Assembly: GCF_003148495.1 (NCBI RefSeq) | Contig: NZ_QGGH01000003.1 | Span: 1 to 64,000, forward strand | DNA: 64,000 nt | Direction: 5' to 3' | Source: Mesorhizobium loti | GTDB taxonomy: Bacteria; Pseudomonadota; Alphaproteobacteria; Rhizobiales; Rhizobiaceae | Shown here: positions 1 through 8,287 of the stretch, in pieces | How positions within the stretch are numbered: the stretch's first letter is position 1 | How the letters are laid out: the number at the start of each line of letters is the position of its first letter | Position numbers and translations under genes: made by a program | Notes under the pieces: generated by a model | The model's database searches: none | What the model was told of the DNA's origin: nothing | What the model saw: only the letters and a program-made list of their open reading frames with translations

Positions 1-195
1 ATGAAGCTCGAATGAAAACTGGCGCCTCGGCGCCGCTCCGCCGAGACGTTCGCCAACAGCCGATGGACCGTCATTCGTCGGCGAGGATCGCCAACTCGAA
101 CTCGTATTGCGGCCACGGCCGTGTCCCCAAACCAAGGGGCAGGAGCAGTCCATTGCAGGATCGGCCCCTACAAGGATCGCCGAGCGCAAGTGGCG
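1..195. other. No recognisable gene
   Basis: I see no convincing gene before the stop of the MocR gene. A minus-strand frame ending at 71 closes with residues WPQYEFELAILADE, which reads like a protein tail. However, everything upstream of it in that frame is the arginine/proline-rich shadow of the MocR gene, so I do not call it. Confidence 0.5.
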
Positions 196-1599
196 TTATT
201 GCGCCGCTTCCGCGAGCTGCCGGCAATACTGTGGAAGCCGACCCGTATCCAAGTTGGTCACGCCGAGCAGGAGCCCCTGCCATGGGGGTGATCGGACGCA
301 CCATTGAGAGAGAGGCGACGGTGCCAAGCCGAACGAGCGGGCGCGGCGGGCGATCTCCACGTCCGACAGAGAGGCGGTTGTCGAGACAATCACGGCCAAG
401 CCAGCGGTGGCTTCGACTTTCAGCGACTCCGACCCGACCTGTGCGAGGCCCTCGAGCAGGGCCTGCCGCCGAGACGCGTAGAGGCGCTTCATGCGCCGCA
501 GATGCCGAATATAGTGCCCCTCGCGCAGGAACTCGGCCACCGCGCCTTGGAGCGCTAGGGCTGGAGCCGGCGCCAGGCAGGCGCATACGTCACCGAACCG
601 GCCAGTCAGTTCGATGGGCGCAACGACGAACCCGAGGCGCAGAACTGGGCTGATCGTCTTGCTGAAGCTGCCAATATGCAGGACCCGTCCATCGTGATCG
701 AGCGAAGCGAGCGCTGGAGCCGCCCGGCCGGTTAGCTGCAGCTCGCTCAGATAATCGTCCTCGATGATCCAGGCCTCGCTCCGCTGAGCCCAAGCGAGCA
801 ACGCAAGCCTGCGGCTCAGCGACATCATCATCCCGAGCGGCGCATGTTGCCCTGGCGTGACGATCGCCAGCGCTGCGTCCTGAGCGCTCCGGACGCCGGA
901 AGCGACATCCAGGCCTTCGGCGTCGACCGGAACGGCCGTCACGGTGATGCCGGCCAGGTCGAGCGCTTTGCGTGTGATCGGGGAGCTCGGATCCTCGATC
1001 AAGGCCCGCGATCCCTCGACCTGCAGCGCGCGCACCGCCAGACCGATCGCCCCGGAATAGCCTGCAGCGATGAACACCTGGGCGGGACTGCACCGAAGAC
1101 CCCGCGCGATCCCGACATAGGCCGCGATCTCCTTTCGCAGCTGCGGGTCACCCCGGGGATCGGGATAGCTGACCGGCGCGGCCGCTGCCCGCCGCGCCGC
1201 TCGCGCGAAGATGCGCGACCACAGCTTGAACGGAAAGGCGTCTTGCGAGGGCACGCCCATCTGGAAAGGCAGGGGCGGCGTTCCATAGGTATGGAACAGT
1301 TCCGGCAGGGGCGGCACGTCTGGCGACCACAACGGCGCCGACGAAGGCGACGGGCCCTCGGCGACGCGGGTGCCCGCCGCGCCGGCGCCGACCGCGAACT
1401 GCTCGTCGATGAGGCGCTGGTACGCGACGCGTACGGTGCCGCGCGAGACGCCGAGCTGAGCGGCCATGTCAAGCCAGGAAGGCAGCTTTGCTCCCGGGTC
1501 CAGCCGCCCGGTCTCGATGGCGTCCCGGACTGCCCGGTAGATCTGCGTCGCCAGCGGCGTCCTTGCGGCGCGGTCGAGATGGATGGGCACAGCGGCCAT
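196..1599 (-). CDS. MocR-family GntR/aminotransferase-like transcriptional regulator
   Basis: A 467-residue regulator with an N-terminal GntR winged helix (about residues 10-80, with LGVSRGTVRVAYQRL as the recognition helix). It is fused to a fold-type I aminotransferase-like domain that runs to the C-terminus. The pyridoxal-phosphate lysine is probably K314 in HIGSFSKTISP, and EDDYLSE near 280 is the usual cofactor-ring motif. Length and order match MocR/PdxR proteins, which sense PLP or PLP adducts and usually control a neighbouring gene. It is divergent from the oxidoreductase at 1708, the obvious candidate target. What it senses cannot be read from the sequence. Confidence 0.9.
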   Translation of the reverse strand: MAAVPIHLDRAARTPLATQIYRAVRDAIETGRLDPGAKLPSWLDMAAQLGVSRGTVRVAYQRLIDEQFAVGAGAAGTRVAEGPSPSSAPLWSPDVPPLPELFHTYGTPPLPFQMGVPSQDAFPFKLWSRIFARAARRAAAAPVSYPDPRGDPQLRKEIAAYVGIARGLRCSPAQVFIAAGYSGAIGLAVRALQVEGSRALIEDPSSPITRKALDLAGITVTAVPVDAEGLDVASGVRSAQDAALAIVTPGQHAPLGMMMSLSRRLALLAWAQRSEAWIIEDDYLSELQLTGRAAPALASLDHDGRVLHIGSFSKTISPVLRLGFVVAPIELTGRFGDVCACLAPAPALALQGAVAEFLREGHYIRHLRRMKRLYASRRQALLEGLAQVGSESLKVEATAGLAVIVSTTASLSDVEIARRARSFGLAPSPLSQWCVRSPPWQGLLLGVTNLDTGRLPQYCRQLAEAAQ

Positions 1600-1604
1600 G
1601 GCGC

Positions 1605-1616
1605 GATGGTACCATC
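1605..1616. promoter_or_regulatory. Perfect 12-bp palindrome in the divergent promoter region
   Basis: GATGGTACCATC lies 6 bases upstream of the MocR start codon, in the short gap to the divergent oxidoreductase gene. It could be an operator or part of the mocR leader. MocR proteins often bind direct repeats instead, so assigning it to MocR is a guess. Confidence 0.3.
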
Positions 1617-1707
1617 ATTCCCGCCAATCTTGGTCCTGTTTGATGACCGGAGCCGGACATATCTACCGGCCATCGCCACGTGACAAATGACCGAGGAGAC
1701 AGTTCCG

Positions 1708-2625
1708 ATGAAGGCAATCGCAGTAACGGATCAGGCCGCGGGAACGGCCGGGATGAAGCTGACCGAGCGGCCCGAGCCGCAGGCAGCGATAAACGACGTC
1801 GTCGTTCAGGTTCATGCGTCTGGATTTGTCCCGACTGAGCTGATGTGGCCCTCGACCTGGACCGATCGCGTCGACCGTGACCGGACGCCATCGATCCCCG
1901 GGCACGAACTGGCCGGAGTGGTCACCGCCCTCGGCTACGGCACAACGGGACTGTCGGTGGGCCAGCGCGTGTTCGGTCTCGCCGATTGGTATCGCGACGG
2001 CACCCTGGCGGAGTATCTTGCCATGGAGGCGCGCAACCTCGCGCCACTGCCGGGCGACGTCGACTTCACGGTGGGCGCGAGCCTGCCGATCTCGGGCCTG
2101 ACCGCGTGGCAGGGACTGTTCCAGCACGGCCGCCTTCAGGCGGGGCAGAGCGTCCTTGCGCACGGCGCGGCCGGCGCAGTCGGTTCGATGGTGACGCAAC
2201 TCGCACGTGAGGCCGGCGCCTACGTCATCGGCACCGGACGCGCCGCCGACCGTCAGAAGGCTCTCGACTTTGGCGCGAACGAGTTCGTCGACCTCGATAA
2301 CGACGCCCTGGAAGACGTCGGCAACGTCGATCTGGTGTTCGATGTCATCGGCGGCAACATACAGAAGCGGTCCGCAGGCCTGATTCGAGCCGGCGGAACA
2401 CTGGTGACCGTCGTCGGGCCGCCCGACGCGCGGCCCGCCAATGGCCTGGCGGTCGACTTCGTTGTCGAGTCCGATCGTGCTCAACTAACTGAGATCGTCC
2501 AGCGGGTGCGGGACGGACGACTGCGGACGAACATCAGCAACATCTCGACCCTCGACGATGCCGTTTCCGCCTTCAACCCGACCAAGCGACGTTCGGGGAA
2601 GACGATCATCCGCGTTCGTCAGTAA
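1708..2625 (+). CDS. Zinc-independent quinone oxidoreductase (MDR superfamily)
   Basis: A 305-residue medium-chain dehydrogenase/reductase of the NADPH:quinone oxidoreductase type. The N-terminal GroES-like half contains GHELAGVVT. The Rossmann half contains the nucleotide-binding AHGAAGAVGSMVTQLA, and GRAADRQKALDFGANEF is typical of the QOR branch. The cysteine cluster of the structural zinc lobe is absent, so it should not be a zinc alcohol dehydrogenase. The start at 1708 is chosen because GAGGAG lies just upstream; an in-frame ATG at 1687 would add seven residues. It is divergent from the MocR regulator and probably controlled by it. The substrate is unknown. Confidence 0.85.
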   Translation: MKAIAVTDQAAGTAGMKLTERPEPQAAINDVVVQVHASGFVPTELMWPSTWTDRVDRDRTPSIPGHELAGVVTALGYGTTGLSVGQRVFGLADWYRDGTLAEYLAMEARNLAPLPGDVDFTVGASLPISGLTAWQGLFQHGRLQAGQSVLAHGAAGAVGSMVTQLAREAGAYVIGTGRAADRQKALDFGANEFVDLDNDALEDVGNVDLVFDVIGGNIQKRSAGLIRAGGTLVTVVGPPDARPANGLAVDFVVESDRAQLTEIVQRVRDGRLRTNISNISTLDDAVSAFNPTKRRSGKTIIRVRQ

Positions 2626-3070
2626 GCGACACGCGCCTATCGATGCACGCGGCCGGCCGGCGCTGTCCAGCTGTCCAGATCGGCCGCTGCGTCCTATCAG
2701 ACGCGCCGGTGGCAACTTGGGAAACTACCCATGGCCCTGGCGCGGCTCTACGACCGAGATAAGGCGCAATGCGGTCGTTCACGTCGCGCCGTGCGTGAGT
2801 CAGCTCGGAGTCAAAAGTTGACGTTCAACCGGCGTACACCTTGTACCAAGTGGCCACCGGCCGGCAAATCCCGGCTGCTACTCCGTCTCCGGTTTCCCCT
2901 TCAGCTGCGCCCGTGCGTCGCGGATCGAGGCGCCAATGGGGGCCAACGATCTTTGGCGGGCGATCATGGCCGCCGGCTCTATAAAGCCAGATCTATATAA
3001 TTCGTTAAATAGCCGAGCGCTTCTGCTCATGGTAATATTCTAAATTGCCGGATGCTTGGGAGTATGAAAA
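2626..3070. other. 445-bp gap with a SulP-tail fragment and AT-rich promoter region
   Basis: No complete gene is visible. The stretch holds a fragment homologous to the end of the SulP gene at 13474 (see the repeat entry at 2747). After it comes an AT-rich segment (about 2985-3050) that probably carries the promoter of the aminotransferase operon. GGGAG at 3058-3062 is the ribosome-binding site for the TTG start at 3071. Confidence 0.6.
2747..2932 (-). repeat. Left copy of a SulP 3'-end duplication (diverged direct repeat)
   Basis: Reading the minus strand, 2932-2878 encodes ASIRDARAQLKGKPETE and a TAG stop, which is the C-terminus of the SulP protein encoded at 13474 with Leu changed to Pro. 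About six of 55 bases differ. The segment 2747-2790 also resembles 13427-13472, the DNA just past the SulP stop. An extra 87 bases (2791-2877) separate the two parts here. The two copies are in direct orientation and bracket the AT-richer gene island. It could be the scar of island insertion at a sulP 3' end, or the tail of a lost second sulP gene. Confidence 0.75.
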
Positions 3071-4558
3071 TTGAATGTGATCCGTGTTGCGGAGGCGCAA
3101 AATAGTCCCGAAATCAACAATGAAAGATCATTGCTTTCCCTTGAACAGAGCTTTGACCTCGACAATAATTCGGCAAATAGACTCTATTCCGAACATTTGA
3201 ATAAATATATGCTTCAGCTCTTCGATATCCTTGGACTGAAGGATATGGATATGAAGGGCGCGCGGGGAGTCGAGATCTGGCTGAATGATGGCCGTACGCT
3301 CCTCGACTTTTCCGCGGGTCTCGGCGTGCTGGGCCTCGGGCACAACCATCCGCGCATTATTGAGGCGGAGCGCAAATGCCATGAGCGCAAGATCGTCGAC
3401 TGCATCAAGGTCGCGCCGCACAAATTGCAGGGCGCGCTTGCGTATAACCTGTCGCGATTCCTGCCGGCGCCATTAGCCGTCTCATTTCTCGCAGTCTCGG
3501 GCGCCGAAGCGAATGAGGCAGCAATGAAGCTGAGCGAGCGCGTGCAGACTCCCAAAGGCAAGAAGAAATTCCTCTGCATGCAGGGCGCGTTTCACGGCAA
3601 AACCCACGGGGCGCTCTCCCTAACGACCGCGACCGACGTGCAATCGGGATTCCTTTTGGGCGTGCCGAAGGAAAACGTCATTTATGCCAGGTATGGCGAC
3701 ATCGGTTCACTGCGAGAGGCGATCAGCGCAGAGACGGATGGCAGCGGCGGCAATTCTATTATTGCCGCGATCGTCGAGACAATTCGGGGTACCTCCTGCG
3801 AAATCCCTCCCGCTGGTTATTTGACCGAATTCGTTCAGCATTGCCGGGACAACGATATCCTGTCCATCTTCGACGAGGTAAAGGTCGGCATGGGGCGAAG
3901 CGGCAGGTTCTGCGCTTTCCAGCATGAGGCTGCCGTTCCCGACATCGTGACGCTTGCCAAGACCCTCGGCGGCGGCAAACGGGAGGTGGCTGCCATGGTC
4001 ACCTCGCAAGTTTTGTTCGATCGGGCTTACGGCAACAAACAGGATTGCAATCTGCACAGTTCCAGCTTCAGCGGACTTGGCGAAAGCTGCGCCGTCGCGA
4101 TTGAGACGCTTAATATCCTGCAAGACGAGCGGTTAATCGAAAACGCCGAGAGGATGGGCGACTACCTGTCCAAGGGCCTTCAGTGGCTGAAAACAAAGCA
4201 CCCGAAACACGTTCTCGATGTGCGCGGACGCGGAATGTTTCAGGCGATCCGTTTGAATTTTCATCAGGGCCTGGCGGAAAAGCTGGTGGACATCGATAGA
4301 AATCCGCTGTTCCAGACCTATCAGACGGTGTTGATCGGCGCTCTTGTCCGCGAGCTCTACGACCGGCACGACATTCTGGTGCATTTCCAGCCGGGCGCGC
4401 GGGACATCCTGCATTTCATGCCGCCCTTTGTTGTGCGGGAAAAGCAAATCGACAAGCTCATCGCGGCGCTGGACGACATTCTTTCCCGAGGACTGGGCGA
4501 TGCGACTGTTCGCTTCGTAGCGAAAAACATAAAGCGCGTCTTCAAGGGCATCGCCTGA
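3071..4558 (+). CDS. Class III (omega-type) PLP aminotransferase
   Basis: A 495-residue fold-type I class III aminotransferase. Visible motifs are LAVSGAEANEAAMKL for phosphate binding, GAFHGKTHGALSL, and IFDEVKVGMGRSGRF, whose Asp contacts the pyridine nitrogen. VTLAKTLGGGKRE follows, with K297 as the Schiff-base lysine. The family includes diaminobutyrate, acetylornithine and 6'-aminotransferases that convert terminal aldehydes to amines. The TTG start is supported by GGGAG eight bases upstream; no in-frame ATG occurs before residue 47. It is the first gene of a co-directional run to 9728, suggesting it aminates an aldehyde made by the GMC oxidoreductase of the same operon (inference). Base composition is AT-richer than in the flanking core genes. 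Confidence 0.9.
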   Translation: MNVIRVAEAQNSPEINNERSLLSLEQSFDLDNNSANRLYSEHLNKYMLQLFDILGLKDMDMKGARGVEIWLNDGRTLLDFSAGLGVLGLGHNHPRIIEAERKCHERKIVDCIKVAPHKLQGALAYNLSRFLPAPLAVSFLAVSGAEANEAAMKLSERVQTPKGKKKFLCMQGAFHGKTHGALSLTTATDVQSGFLLGVPKENVIYARYGDIGSLREAISAETDGSGGNSIIAAIVETIRGTSCEIPPAGYLTEFVQHCRDNDILSIFDEVKVGMGRSGRFCAFQHEAAVPDIVTLAKTLGGGKREVAAMVTSQVLFDRAYGNKQDCNLHSSSFSGLGESCAVAIETLNILQDERLIENAERMGDYLSKGLQWLKTKHPKHVLDVRGRGMFQAIRLNFHQGLAEKLVDIDRNPLFQTYQTVLIGALVRELYDRHDILVHFQPGARDILHFMPPFVVREKQIDKLIAALDDILSRGLGDATVRFVAKNIKRVFKGIA

Positions 4559-4594
4559 AGGCGGCGCGCAGAGTCTGCGATGGGGGCCTAGACC

Positions 4595-6154
4595 ATGGAT
4601 GGTTATATCCTCAATTCGACCGAGAGCCGCTGGACATCGGGTATCGGTCTTGGGAGTCGGCTCTATTGGGCCGGCGTGGCTTTCTTTTCGCTGACTTCGC
4701 TTGTTCTATTTCTGATCAACACACGCTACGGCATCGGAATATATCCCGACAGCTTGCGCTATATGGGGATCAGCGAGCGGCCCTACGATGCACCGCTCTA
4801 TGCATGGCTGCTGACAGGAGTTTCCGCGACCGGGGTCGACCTGCCAGTCGGAGCAAAAGCAATCGGTCTATTCTTCGTCTGTGCGAACACGATCCTGATC
4901 TGGCATCTGCTGGTGCGGGCTAGCGGCAAATACATCTATGCCGCCGCTGGGACCGCGATCATCACGCTTGCCCCTCAGTTCGTGACGCTTCATTCCCTTG
5001 CGATGTCAGAACCGCCGTTCCTGTTTTTCCTCCTGGTCACCGTGCTTGCGCTGCTACGCTATTTCGAGACCGACGACAGGACATGGCTGAAGGCAAGCGC
5101 CGTCCTGCTCGGTCTTACGACGCTCGTGCGCTTCACCGCGCCGCCGCTTGGCGCAGCGATCGCTGTATGCCTTCTTCTCAATCCTCGACACACATTGTCC
5201 CGCCGCTTCGTCGACGCCACTATTTTCGCGGTGGTGAGCACGGCGATCTTCCTCTGCTGGGTGGTGATGAGTGAGGTCATCGCCGACCGTTCCATTGGTC
5301 GCGCACTCTGGTTTTACGGCAATATGGGGGCCAGCGAGTGGCTGAAAAGCCTTGGGGCGATGACGGCATGGCTGCTGCCCGACGAGGTGCCTTTCTCAGC
5401 CCGCGTTTTGTTGCTTAGCGCATTTGCTGCCGCCGCCGCCTACCTGACTTTCCGTCAGGCCCGTGTAACGCTGCTGCACGCGGGACAGGCCAAGGCGAGC
5501 GATGCTCTGCTGCCCACCCTTTTCGGACTGTTTTTCTTCTTTTACCTGGGTTTCATGGTTCTTTCGACTTCGGTTGAAGCGAATCTGTCTTTGAGTGGCC
5601 GCTACGCCTTTCCGGTCTACGTGACCACCGTTCTGATGCTCACCATCGTTCTAGCCCATGTTGACGACGCCAAGGGGATGGTGAAGCTGCTCCATTACGG
5701 GCTTGTCTGCTTCGCCGTTCTGGTGTTCGGCGGCCACGCGATCCGCACGGCCGTGCGATCGTCCGAGGCGTATCGTTCGGGGGTCGGCTATGCCAGCCGC
5801 GAATGGGCGAACTCCCCGACAATGCAGGCGCTGCGACAACTGCCGGCGGATGCATCGATCTACAGCAATGGGGCCGACGTCATCGCCTATGTGCTGAGAC
5901 GAGAATCCCATTCCCTTCCGGAACGCATACAGTTGCGAACGGGCCGCGACAACCCAGCCAATCCGTACGAGAGACAGCTGCAAACGCTGCGCGACAGTCT
6001 GACCAAAGAGCATTCCTATGTTGCGATCTTCGACGCCATCGACTGGCGTTTCTATCTCGTCAGCGAAGCCGAACTGAAACAGCATCTTTCGCTCGTCACC
6101 GTCGCAACCGAGGCAGATGGCCGTATCTACGTGATGCCCAAAACGACCAAGTGA
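4595..6154 (+). CDS. Polytopic GT-C-like glycosyltransferase (candidate)
   Basis: A 519-residue integral membrane protein with roughly ten hydrophobic helices and a soluble C-terminal part from about residue 390. After helix 1, a loop IGIYPDSLRYMGISE places an acidic residue where GT-C enzymes (ArnT, PMT and GT39-like) keep their catalytic Asp. The pattern of short loops, early acidic loop and C-terminal periplasmic domain fits polyprenyl-phosphate-sugar-dependent transferases, but I do not recognise the exact family. It lies 36 bp after the aminotransferase and 39 bp before the UbiA gene. The inferred role is transfer of a lipid-linked sugar on the periplasmic face. Confidence 0.65.
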   Translation: MDGYILNSTESRWTSGIGLGSRLYWAGVAFFSLTSLVLFLINTRYGIGIYPDSLRYMGISERPYDAPLYAWLLTGVSATGVDLPVGAKAIGLFFVCANTILIWHLLVRASGKYIYAAAGTAIITLAPQFVTLHSLAMSEPPFLFFLLVTVLALLRYFETDDRTWLKASAVLLGLTTLVRFTAPPLGAAIAVCLLLNPRHTLSRRFVDATIFAVVSTAIFLCWVVMSEVIADRSIGRALWFYGNMGASEWLKSLGAMTAWLLPDEVPFSARVLLLSAFAAAAAYLTFRQARVTLLHAGQAKASDALLPTLFGLFFFFYLGFMVLSTSVEANLSLSGRYAFPVYVTTVLMLTIVLAHVDDAKGMVKLLHYGLVCFAVLVFGGHAIRTAVRSSEAYRSGVGYASREWANSPTMQALRQLPADASIYSNGADVIAYVLRRESHSLPERIQLRTGRDNPANPYERQLQTLRDSLTKEHSYVAIFDAIDWRFYLVSEAELKQHLSLVTVATEADGRIYVMPKTTK

Positions 6155-6193
6155 CACTCGTGTCGCAGGCACCGAAAACCGGAGGGCAAACCC

Positions 6194-7189
6194 ATGTACG
6201 CAGACGGATGTGAACCAGCTGCCGCGATCTCACCGCCCCGGGCAAGCCTTAAGGAATATCTGGCAATTGCCCGCTTCGACCATGCGACCAAGCACGTCTT
6301 CATCCTGCCAGGGGTAATCGTCGCCTATGCCTTGCGTGAACCGCCGCTAGATCACGCGGCAGGGGCCATCGCGGTTGGATTCTTGAGCGCGGTTGCCATC
6401 GCCTCGGCGAACTACGTCCTGAACGAATGGCTCGACCGAGAATTCGATGCCTTTCATCCAACCAAACGCACGCGCAGCGCCGTGCTAAGTTCGCTGTCGC
6501 CGCACTTGGTCTATCTGCAGTATTTCCTTTTCGCGTCGGTCGGCCTTCTGCTCGCCACGACGGTTGGAACATCATTTTTCTACACCTCCGTCATCTTTTT
6601 GATTTCGGGGCTGACCTACAACGTGAAACCCCTTCGATCGAAGGATCTGCCTTATCTGGATGTAATTTCGGAGTCCGTGAACAATCCAATCAGACTGACA
6701 CTAGGCTGGACGATGATTGACCACGCGGCACTCCCACCGAGCAGTCTGCTTTTAGGCTATTGGGCTGCCGGCGCCTTCCTCATGGGGGCAAAGCGGCTTT
6801 CCGAATACCGGGACATTACCAGTAGCGGGAATGTGGATTTGCTCCAGCGCTACCGCCGATCGTTCCGTTTCTACACCGCCGAGAACCTGACGGTCTCCTG
6901 CTTTCTTTACGCCATGATGGCAGCATTTTTTATTGCGGTCTTCCTGACCAAATACCGGCTCGAATACATATTGGCTCTACCCTTTCTCGCGATCCTGTTC
7001 GCATCCTATCTGTGGCTTTCCTTGTTGAAGAATTCCATAGCGCAGCGGCCTGAAAGAATGTTTCGATCGCGCCGGCTGATGGCGTCGCTGATCCTGGCAG
7101 TGATGGCGATATTCATCTTGTCGTTCGTTGATTTGCCGTGGCTTTACGATCTGTCGGCGCCCAGCTTCAAACCTGTCGACATGCAATGA
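6194..7189 (+). CDS. UbiA-family prenyltransferase, decaprenyl-phosphate phosphoribosyltransferase type
   Basis: A 331-residue membrane enzyme with about nine helices. The first UbiA motif is NEWLDREFD (N77, D81, D85) followed directly by HPTKR. That HPTKR pairing is characteristic of the branch moving 5-phosphoribosyl from PRPP to polyprenyl phosphate (mycobacterial Rv3806c, Azorhizobium NoeC), not of quinone or heme prenyltransferases. A second conserved segment, LPYLDVISESVNNPIR, lies near residue 157. GGAGG precedes the start. Its stop overlaps the ATG of the HAD phosphatase (ATGA), which suggests translational coupling. The expected product is polyprenyl-phosphoryl-5-phosphoribose; this is a family-based call without a homology search. 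Confidence 0.8.
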   Translation: MYADGCEPAAAISPPRASLKEYLAIARFDHATKHVFILPGVIVAYALREPPLDHAAGAIAVGFLSAVAIASANYVLNEWLDREFDAFHPTKRTRSAVLSSLSPHLVYLQYFLFASVGLLLATTVGTSFFYTSVIFLISGLTYNVKPLRSKDLPYLDVISESVNNPIRLTLGWTMIDHAALPPSSLLLGYWAAGAFLMGAKRLSEYRDITSSGNVDLLQRYRRSFRFYTAENLTVSCFLYAMMAAFFIAVFLTKYRLEYILALPFLAILFASYLWLSLLKNSIAQRPERMFRSRRLMASLILAVMAIFILSFVDLPWLYDLSAPSFKPVDMQ

Positions 7190-7920
7190 GAAAGCCCGAC
7201 CAGTCCATCATATGGAGTGACATCGATCTCGTGATCTTCGACATGGACGGGACCCTCTACAATCAGCGGCGTCTCAGGACGCGCATGGCGCTGAATTTGC
7301 TGCACGCCGCCATGCGGACAAGAAGCCTCAAGACATTGAATGTTCTGCGCACATTCCGGCAATGCAGGGAAGCGCTGGCGGAGCAAGTGCAGACCGATTT
7401 CGTGGATCGCCAGTTTGAAGACACGGCGATGCGATGCGGCTGTTCTGAGGTGTACGTTCGCGAAGTTGTCAACGAATGGGTCGAGCGACGCCCTCTCGCC
7501 TATCTCGGCGCCTGCCGCTATTCGGGGGTCGAGGGACTTTTCGATGCTCTGCACCGCTCAGGTCGGACGATTGCCGTGTGTTCCGACTATCCCGCCATTG
7601 AGAAGCTCAAGGCTCTGGCGCTTAAGGCGGACTTTGTAGTCAGCGCCGCAGACGACGACGTGCGAAGGATAAAGCCCGACCCCGCCGGGCTGCGCAAGAT
7701 ACTTGGTGCGACCGGTGTGGATCCGAGCCGCTCGCTGATGATAGGCGACCGCTTTGACCGCGATTGGGCGGTGGCAAACCGTGTCGGCATGCCCGCCATC
7801 ATAAGATCCACGCGCAGGGACCCGCGATGCAGGACTTTCCAGTCTTATCACGATGCGCTGTTCCAGCCCGTGGTGCAGTCGCTGGAGAAAAGCGGTGCAT
7901 TCACCCCTTCCGAGTTTTGA
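7186..7920 (+). CDS. HAD-superfamily phosphatase
   Basis: A 244-residue HAD hydrolase with motif I FDMDGTLYN (D19 nucleophile, D21), motif II VCSDYP, motif III lysine in RRIKPDP and motif IV MIGDRFDRDW. A helical cap lies between motifs I and II. The start at 7186 overlaps the UbiA stop by four bases; a longer frame from 7138 would lie inside UbiA. HAD domains are known beside or fused to UbiA-type phosphoribosyltransferases. The natural role would be removing the 5-phosphate from the lipid-linked phosphoribose, as a separate phosphatase does in mycobacterial arabinan precursor synthesis (inference). Confidence 0.85.
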   Translation: MRKPDQSIIWSDIDLVIFDMDGTLYNQRRLRTRMALNLLHAAMRTRSLKTLNVLRTFRQCREALAEQVQTDFVDRQFEDTAMRCGCSEVYVREVVNEWVERRPLAYLGACRYSGVEGLFDALHRSGRTIAVCSDYPAIEKLKALALKADFVVSAADDDVRRIKPDPAGLRKILGATGVDPSRSLMIGDRFDRDWAVANRVGMPAIIRSTRRDPRCRTFQSYHDALFQPVVQSLEKSGAFTPSEF

Positions 7921-8287
7921 AAAATGTGTCCAGGCCATCGCGGACACCTTGATCCGCCAGGAACTGCCCTCGCGGGAAACTCCCGAAATCGCTGAGGCCA
8001 TCGGGATCTATGTATTGGCGGCGCATGCGGGCATGCCGGACTACCTCCGTCTGGCCTTTCGTATCCTGACCCTCGTATTCGATGCCTGGTCCTTCCCGGT
8101 CGCCGGAAAGCCCTTTCATCAGCTGAGCCCTGACCGTCGCGCGGATCAGTTGAGGCATTGGCAATTTTCACGTCTGAAGATCCGGCCCGCGCTAATCTCC
8201 TTCTACCGGACCTTGACGTTCTTTGGGCTCTATTCTGAACTCTACAAGCAGGACGTGGAATGTGGATCGCATCGTGAACACAACTGA
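7895..8287 (+). CDS. Small helical subunit partner of a GMC oxidoreductase
   Basis: About 130 residues, all-helical in appearance. It resembles the N-terminal extension found fused to long-chain GMC oxidoreductases and the gluconate-2-dehydrogenase subunit 3 type. An opening QAIADTLIRQELP is followed by a mid helix and a closing FHQLSPDRRADQLRHW, then a Phe/Tyr-rich helix (FYRTLTFFGLY). The GTG start at 7895 is preferred because GGAG lies five bases upstream; this overlaps the HAD gene by 26 bp. An ATG at 7853 is in frame but lies deeper in that gene. It overlaps the large GMC subunit downstream, so the pair probably forms one enzyme. Confidence 0.65.
   Translation: MHSPLPSFEKCVQAIADTLIRQELPSRETPEIAEAIGIYVLAAHAGMPDYLRLAFRILTLVFDAWSFPVAGKPFHQLSPDRRADQLRHWQFSRLKIRPALISFYRTLTFFGLYSELYKQDVECGSHREHN

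Noticed and set aside
844..1683. 279-codon plus-strand frame opposite the MocR gene
   Set aside because: MocR has intact HTH and PLP motifs; the opposite frame is Arg-rich noise.
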